In this document: piece by piece, positions 6,398 to 9,879 of the stretch
Numbering within the stretch: the stretch's first letter is position 1
Layout: every line of letters begins with the position of its first letter
Assembly: GCA_964343305.1 (NCBI GenBank)
Contig: CAYFJO010000412.1
Coordinates: 1-9,879, forward strand
Origin: CAYFJO01 sp964343305
GTDB taxonomy: Bacteria > Planctomycetota > Planctomycetia > Pirellulales > Pirellulaceae
Direction: 5' to 3'
Length of the DNA: 9,879 nucleotides
The notes under the pieces: generated by a model
Told to the model about the DNA's origin: nothing
The model's input: the letters and a program-made list of their open reading frames with translations, nothing else
Database searches by the model: none
Made by a program: the position numbers and the translations under genes

Positions 6398-6500
6398 TGG
6401 CAGAATCATGTATGGCGGGATGAAAAGAACTGAAGCCATTATAATTCTGTGATTCTGCCATACATTATTCTGCCACAAAACGCGCGCAAGAAAACAAAAC
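6398..6500 (-). repeat. REP-like element, copy 2: diverged inverted repeat with conserved flank
   Basis: The arms are 6398-6421 and 6452-6475, 24 nt each with three mismatches, and the loop is 30 nt. Read on the minus strand it matches the element at 2303-2394: a flank with TTGCGCGC, the arm TGGCAGAAT-ATGTATGGCAGAAT (one intervening base differs), then loop ends CACA-GAATT and CTTTTC. The loop has about 14 extra bases in the middle. The arm nearest the conserved flank is almost unchanged; the distal arm holds most of the changes. It lies between the convergent Hsp70 and zinc-ribbon genes. Confidence 0.85.
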
Positions 6501-6509
6501 TGGCTGGGG

Positions 6510-6848
6510 TCATTCAACATCTAAGGCCCAATACCAAACCACAATCGACAACACAACGACGATCGCCAGAAACACGACGCACCCGATGGCACAGTTTCGA
6601 TTGGCACGTTTCACCTGGCTGGCGTCGATCCAAGCTTCCTTCAAAACATCTTCGCTAAACTCGACTTCTTCGCCGGCTTGCACTTTCTCTGAAACAGCTT
6701 GCAACTCCTTCTTGTCCAGGAAATGATCGGTGCAGAGCAAGTGCTTGGTCATGCTTTCATCGTCGCTGGGGGTGAAGCCGCATTTGCGGCACGTCGCCCA
6801 GGCACTTCGTTTCAGCCCGCCGCATTGCAGACAAACAGCGACAGTCAT
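6510..6848 (-). CDS. Small zinc-ribbon protein with a C-terminal membrane helix
   Basis: 112 residues from the ATG at 6848, giving MTVAVCLQCG; a GTG four codons upstream (6860) is the alternative start. Two CxxC pairs (Cys6/Cys9 and Cys20/Cys23) form a likely zinc ribbon. An acidic, probably helical stretch follows (about 45-72), then a basic patch KRANRN (80-85) and one strongly hydrophobic helix (about 86-107, 'GCVVFLAIVVVLSIVVWYW'). The positive-inside rule puts the zinc ribbon in the cytoplasm. The N-terminal part (cysteine ribbon, then TDHF) resembles short conserved hypothetical proteins I recall from planctomycetes and proteobacteria; I cannot name a function. It is convergent with the Hsp70 gene and divergent from the next operon. 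Confidence 0.82.
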   Translation of the reverse strand: MTVAVCLQCGGLKRSAWATCRKCGFTPSDDESMTKHLLCTDHFLDKKELQAVSEKVQAGEEVEFSEDVLKEAWIDASQVKRANRNCAIGCVVFLAIVVVLSIVVWYWALDVE

Positions 6849-6886
6849 TGGCAGTCCCACGGTCCAGTCAGTTCATGTTGACGATG

Positions 6887-6895
6887 TGTTATAAT
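6887..6895 (+). promoter_or_regulatory. Possible extended -10 promoter for the DUF6165-like/TPR operon
   Basis: TGTTATAAT combines a consensus -10 hexamer (6890-6895) with an upstream TG, 88 nt before the preferred start at 6984. No good -35 lies 17 bp upstream; the TTGACG at 6878 is only 6 bp away and cannot serve. The site lies in the divergent space with the zinc-ribbon gene. Confidence 0.4.
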
Positions 6896-6983
6896 CGTAG
6901 CTTGATCAATTGACCCTCAACAAGTAGCTCCTGACCTTTCACTTATGGATCGATTCTCAACGCGACTTCTTCCGAGCCAACAC

Positions 6984-7385
6984 ATGAGTCATCCTCAATC
7001 CATTTTCGTGCCGGTTTCACCCGCTGAACTCCTGGACAGAATCACGATCCTCCAGATCAAGCGAGAACGGATCGACGACGATGCGAAGTGTGAAAATGTG
7101 AAACGCGAATTGGCGTTGCTCGCCGATGTGCGTGCCCAGCACATCGCCAGCTCGGACGACTTGCTCCAGTTGACAAGCGACTTGAAAAAGGTAAACGAAG
7201 CACTCTGGCAGATCGAAGACGACATTCGCCGCTGCGAACACGATCAGGATTTCGGTCCGCAGTTCATCGAGCTGGCGCGGTCCGTTTATTTCAACAACGA
7301 CCGGCGTTACCGGTTAAAAGTTGCCATCAATGAGATGCTCGGATCGGAATTGATCGAACAGAAATCGTATGCGGATTACACGTAG
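6984..7385 (+). CDS. DUF6165-like protein
   Basis: 133 residues from the ATG at 6984 (MSHPQSIFVPVSP). An upstream ATG at 6945 would add 13 residues of unremarkable sequence, so I prefer the inner start, which puts the conserved 'VPVSPAELLDRITILQIKRE' near the N-terminus. Further conserved-looking parts are 'VNEALWQIEDDIRRCE' and 'FIELARSVYFNNDRRYRLK', ending 'INEMLGSELIEQKSYADY'. I recognise this as the DUF6165 family from memory. It is mostly alpha-helical in appearance, soluble, without signal peptide or metal motif. Molecular function is unknown. It ends 39 nt before the TPR-glycosyltransferase gene in the same direction, so the two are probably co-transcribed, and I recall members of this family beside glycan-synthesis genes. 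Confidence 0.8.
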   Translation: MSHPQSIFVPVSPAELLDRITILQIKRERIDDDAKCENVKRELALLADVRAQHIASSDDLLQLTSDLKKVNEALWQIEDDIRRCEHDQDFGPQFIELARSVYFNNDRRYRLKVAINEMLGSELIEQKSYADYT

Positions 7386-7424
7386 CGCGGCGACAGCCCA
7401 ATAGCAACAAATGCCACCTTGACG

Positions 7425-8891
7425 ATGAACGATTCCGAACAGCTCTTGGAACAAGGGAATTTGCTGTTCACCAGCGGGCGATTCGCGGAGGCAGAAGCGT
7501 GCTATCGCCAGGCTTACGAATTGCAAAGCGATCGTGCCGAGACTGCCAACAACCTGGGCGTTGCCTTGGTGGAGCAGGGCCGATGTGAAGAGGGTTTGTC
7601 TTGGTATCGATGCGCGATAGGGATCAACCGCCAGTATTATGAGGCACACTTCAATTCTGGAAATGTGTTGCGTTTGCTGACGCGTTGGGATGAGGCATGT
7701 GGCAGTTATGAAGAGGCCCTGAAAGTCCAACCTAATGCCGTCTCTGCTTTGACAAACTTGGCGCTGGCTCACGGCTGGGCAGGGCGCGTCGAGCTGGCGA
7801 TCAAGAACTACGAGCGGGCCATTACCGCCGATCCGCGCAGTGCCGCAGCCCACAACGGACTGGGGCTAATGTTCCAGCGGTTTGAGTGCCTGGACGAAGC
7901 GGAACGATGTTTCGATCGTGCTGTGGAACTGGATCCCCAATTGCCTTACCCGCACGTCAATCGGGCGCAGTTATGGCTGTTGCGGGAACGATTGGTGGAA
8001 GGTTTCCGCGAGTTCCAGTGGCGATGGAGATTACCCGATATTTCCGTTGCCGCCAGCATGCCCGCGTGGAACGGCGAGCCGGTTGATGGGCGGCGAGTGC
8101 TCCTTTGGACGGAACAAGGCACGGGCGACTCCATCATGCTCGTCCGGTTTGCTCAGGACGTTCAAAGCCGCGGAGCTTACGTGCTGCTCCATTGTCCCCC
8201 GGGGCTGCACGCTTTGTTTGGCACCTGCCCGTTTATCGACCGCGTCTGCGACGGCAGCGAACCAGATTTGGACGCCGATTTCCACTGTCCGTTGTTCGAC
8301 CTGCCGCGCATTCTGCACACGACCATGGATTTGTTATCACGAAACACCCCATACCTTCGCTCCGAAGATGCACACAGCCGTCAGTGGTCCAGTCGGCTGG
8401 CGAGCATGCCAGGCTTCAAGATCGGCGTGGCTTGGCAGGGCAACCGGACCTATCCCGAGGATTGTCACCGTTCCATTCCGCTGAAATTTTTTGCCCCAGT
8501 TGCAGCCGTCGAGGAAGTGACGTTGGTCAGTTTGCAAATGGGGGACGGCGCGCAGCAAACGACCGATTCGGACCTCCCATTTCCACTGGTGGATTGGACC
8601 GATGCAATGGACCAAGACGGCGCTTTCGTTGATACCGCGGCATTGTTGCCACAGCTTGATTTGGTGATCACTTGCGACACGGCTGTCGGGCATCTGGCGG
8701 GAGCGCTGGGTGTCCCGGTCTGGATCGCCCTTTCCACTGCCTGCGACTGGCGCTGGTTCACCGGCCGAACTGACTCGCCGTGGTACCCGACCGTCCGTCT
8801 CTATCGGCAATCGCGGCTGGACGATTGGCACGAGGTGTTTGAAGAAATGGCACGTGACGTACGTCAACTCGTGCCAAATCGCACCGCCTGA
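7425..8891 (+). CDS. TPR protein fused to a glycosyltransferase family 9-like domain
   Basis: 488 residues from the ATG at 7425; a TTG two codons earlier is also possible. About five tetratricopeptide repeats fill residues 3-172 with an exact 34-residue spacing of the NxGxxL position (43, 77, 111, 145, 179), for example 'NNLGVALVEQGRCEEGLSWY'. A bridging motif 'FREFQWRWRLPD' (194-205) leads into a domain like ADP-heptose:LPS heptosyltransferases: 'RRVLLWTEQGTGDSIMLVRF' (223-242), 'KIGVAWQGNRTYPEDCHRSI' (332-351), 'DTAALLPQLDLVITCDTAVG' (403-422) with HLAGALGVPVW next, and 'DWRWFTGRTDSPWYPTVRLY' (441-460). Related TPR-GT9 fusions are common in bacteria, but donor and acceptor sugars are not established for this one. 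Likely cytoplasmic, acting on a surface glycan or on protein. It follows the DUF6165-like gene by 39 nt and converges on the last gene. Confidence 0.92.
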   Translation: MNDSEQLLEQGNLLFTSGRFAEAEACYRQAYELQSDRAETANNLGVALVEQGRCEEGLSWYRCAIGINRQYYEAHFNSGNVLRLLTRWDEACGSYEEALKVQPNAVSALTNLALAHGWAGRVELAIKNYERAITADPRSAAAHNGLGLMFQRFECLDEAERCFDRAVELDPQLPYPHVNRAQLWLLRERLVEGFREFQWRWRLPDISVAASMPAWNGEPVDGRRVLLWTEQGTGDSIMLVRFAQDVQSRGAYVLLHCPPGLHALFGTCPFIDRVCDGSEPDLDADFHCPLFDLPRILHTTMDLLSRNTPYLRSEDAHSRQWSSRLASMPGFKIGVAWQGNRTYPEDCHRSIPLKFFAPVAAVEEVTLVSLQMGDGAQQTTDSDLPFPLVDWTDAMDQDGAFVDTAALLPQLDLVITCDTAVGHLAGALGVPVWIALSTACDWRWFTGRTDSPWYPTVRLYRQSRLDDWHEVFEEMARDVRQLVPNRTA

Positions 8892-8894
8892 TTC

Positions 8895-8925
8895 GGCGTT
8901 GGAACGCCACCGCCACGCCGCGGTG
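8895..8925. repeat. Two small hairpins after the TPR-glycosyltransferase gene
   Basis: GGCGTT-GG-AACGCC (8895-8908) is a perfect 6-bp stem 3 nt after the stop codon. CACCGC (8908-8913) pairs with GCGGTG (8920-8925), again 6 bp. They run directly into the larger nested palindrome. No T-tract follows, so intrinsic termination is possible but not demonstrated. Confidence 0.55.
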
Positions 8926-8936
8926 TCCGTTGCCTA

Positions 8937-9038
8937 AGGCGAGCGGCGGGAAGTGAGTCGGCAGTAGGACAGTTTTTCAAACCGTCCCAGACGGATTGGA
9001 AATCTGTCCTACGGTAAGTTCTCAGCCGCCGCTCGCCT
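8937..9038. repeat. Nested palindrome: 13-bp outer arms around a GTAGGACAG hairpin
   Basis: The outer arms AGGCGAGCGGCGG (8937-8949) and its exact complement (9026-9038) enclose an inner hairpin. The inner stem is GTAGGACAG (8964-8972) with CTGTCCTAC (9004-9012); between them TTTTTCAA and TTGGAAAT pair with wobbles and CCGTC pairs with GACGG around a CCA loop. The whole block lies between two convergent stop codons. The inner hairpin resembles a dispersed repeat I recall from Rhodopirellula-type genomes, which I cannot verify here. Confidence 0.85.
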
Positions 9039-9049
9039 CACAATACGGA

Positions 9050-9879
9050 TCAGGGCAATCGTCGGGTGCCAGCATCCAGCCAGGCGGACATCAGATCGTC
9101 GTCGTGGCCGACCAGCACATCGGCCAGTTCCAGGATGTGGCCGAACTCGTGCAGGACTGCGGTTAGCAAGTCCATCTGGTCCAAAGCATCCGCGTCCGCG
9201 ACCGTGAACTCGCTGTCGTCCAGCGGTGTGTGGTCGACGAACCAACCGAAGCCGGCGGCGTTGGTGTCGATGACGATCGTGTTGCTGGACGCGACTCCGA
9301 GCAAGTTGCCGGGCAAGTCGCTGATTTGTACATCGACGGATCGCAGCCGGTTTAACTGGCTGATGGTCAATCCCGCGTCTTGCCAAATCGTGATTGCGGC
9401 GTCGATGATCGGCTGTAACTGGTTGTTCTGAAGCTCTGGACTCTCGACTCTTGTCCCTTGACTCTTCTGACTCTTCGCTTGCAGCGGCGTTGTAACGATC
9501 CCGGGGTTGGAGAATTCTGATGTGTTGCCGCCCGCATCGGTGGCCGTGGCCGAGATCAAGATGCCCGCGGTCGCGCCGCCGGCGGGGACGGTGGCTGTGG
9601 GGGTGGTACCTTCGAGGTAGACGTCCGAGCCGAGGAAAGTTTTGCCGGAGCGCGTGAGCCCGTCGGTGATGAAGAATTCGATGGACAATGGGAACGTGGC
9701 GTTGGGAGTGATCGTTGGCACCGAGTAGGTGATGTCCAGGTTGCCGCCGGTCAGGACGACGGTCGACAGCGCGGGGAAGTTTTGTTTTTGGTTGGGGCCC
9801 ACGTCGGGATCGTTCGGGTCGTTAGCGCTGACGCCTGCAATGCCGACTTCGATGCCCAGCGTGGCGTTGTTAAAGATCG
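9050..9879 (-). CDS. C-terminal part of a large surface protein with metzincin-like motif (5' partial)
   Basis: The frame is open to the window edge, so the start lies beyond it; 275 residues are visible. The first part (to about 130) is a beta-rich adhesin-like repeat, with 'DPNDPDVGPNQKQNFPALS', 'LSIEFFITDGLTRSGKTFLG' and 'ATATDAGGNTSEFSNPG', typical of large secreted or calcium-binding surface proteins. A heptamer-encoded linker follows (about 131-148). The C-terminal domain has 'WQDAGLTISQLNRLRSVDVQ', 'LPGNLLGVASSNTIVIDTNA' and then HEFGHILELAD (243-253), an HExxH zinc motif like that of metzincins, with a later Met in DDDLM (263). It ends AGTRRLP. The usual HExxHxxGxxH/D has Glu in place of Gly here. 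The domain is familiar as a tail of giant planctomycete surface proteins. Whether it is an active protease is unknown. It converges on the TPR-glycosyltransferase gene. Confidence 0.82.
   Translation of the reverse strand, partial: IFNNATLGIEVGIAGVSANDPNDPDVGPNQKQNFPALSTVVLTGGNLDITYSVPTITPNATFPLSIEFFITDGLTRSGKTFLGSDVYLEGTTPTATVPAGGATAGILISATATDAGGNTSEFSNPGIVTTPLQAKSQKSQGTRVESPELQNNQLQPIIDAAITIWQDAGLTISQLNRLRSVDVQISDLPGNLLGVASSNTIVIDTNAAGFGWFVDHTPLDDSEFTVADADALDQMDLLTAVLHEFGHILELADVLVGHDDDLMSAWLDAGTRRLP
9432..9475 (-). repeat. Degenerate heptamer repeat of GACTCTT type inside a coding region
   Basis: On the plus strand the units are AGCTCTG, GACTCTC, GACTCTT, GTCCCTT, GACTCTT, then after two extra bases GACTCTT. 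On the coding (minus) strand this reads AAGAGTC-type units and encodes the Ser/Gln/Lys-rich linker KSQKSQGTRVESPEL between the beta-rich repeat and the metzincin-like domain. Confidence 0.78.

Noticed and set aside
6449..6658. Open frame of 69 codons starting within the second repeat copy
   Set aside because: It also translates the repeat and then runs antisense over the zinc-ribbon gene; there is no ribosome-binding site and no family resemblance.
6878..6895. TTGACG and TATAAT as a -35/-10 pair
   Set aside because: Only six bases separate them, far too few for a sigma-70 promoter; I keep only the extended -10 as a weak candidate.

Overview
The window looks like a metagenomic or draft assembly from a planctomycete (Pirellulaceae/Rhodopirellula-like). 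Evidence: a PQQ-like propeller protein with the 'CACYPEAKLYG' signature, an elongation factor Ts and a ribosomal protein S2 with acidic Ala/Glu-rich features as I remember them from that group, a short extra Hsp70, few Shine-Dalgarno sites, and many palindromic intergenic repeats. The phylum call rests on recognition of protein families, not on a search.

Layout, left to right. 3-2240 (+): the C-terminal part of a large propeller/LamG protein that begins before the window. 2241-2429: a convergent junction filled by two different hairpin repeats. 2430-4340 (-): the translation operon rpsB-tsf; rpsB is interrupted by exactly 100 N. 4341-4773: the divergent regulatory region, with a 30-bp inverted repeat just upstream of the rpsB ribosome-binding site. 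4774-6354 (+): an Hsp70 that ends where the substrate lid should start. 6355-6509: another convergent junction, holding a second, diverged and inverted copy of the repeat at 2303-2394. 6510-6848 (-): a small zinc-ribbon membrane protein. 6984-8891 (+): a two-gene unit, a DUF6165-like protein followed by a TPR-glycosyltransferase-9-like fusion. 8892-9049: a convergent junction made of nested palindromes. 9050-9879 (-): the C-terminal end of a large surface protein with a metzincin-like HEFGH motif, running out of the window.

How the parts relate: rpsB and tsf form the classical translation operon. The DUF6165-like and TPR/GT9 genes probably act together in cell-surface or protein glycosylation. 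The propeller protein and the last protein are exported or surface proteins by family. I see no shared pathway linking all of these, and no phage, CRISPR, toxin-antitoxin or defence module.

The most interesting signal is non-coding. Each of the three convergent junctions and the rpsB-Hsp70 divergent region carries at least one long palindromic repeat. Separately, two heptanucleotide tandem repeats of different sequence sit inside coding regions, each at an interdomain linker. A second useful point is that the 100-N gap inside rpsB can be resolved by reading frame: the true gap length must be 2 modulo 3, which fits a 4-base contig overlap and a 266-residue S2.
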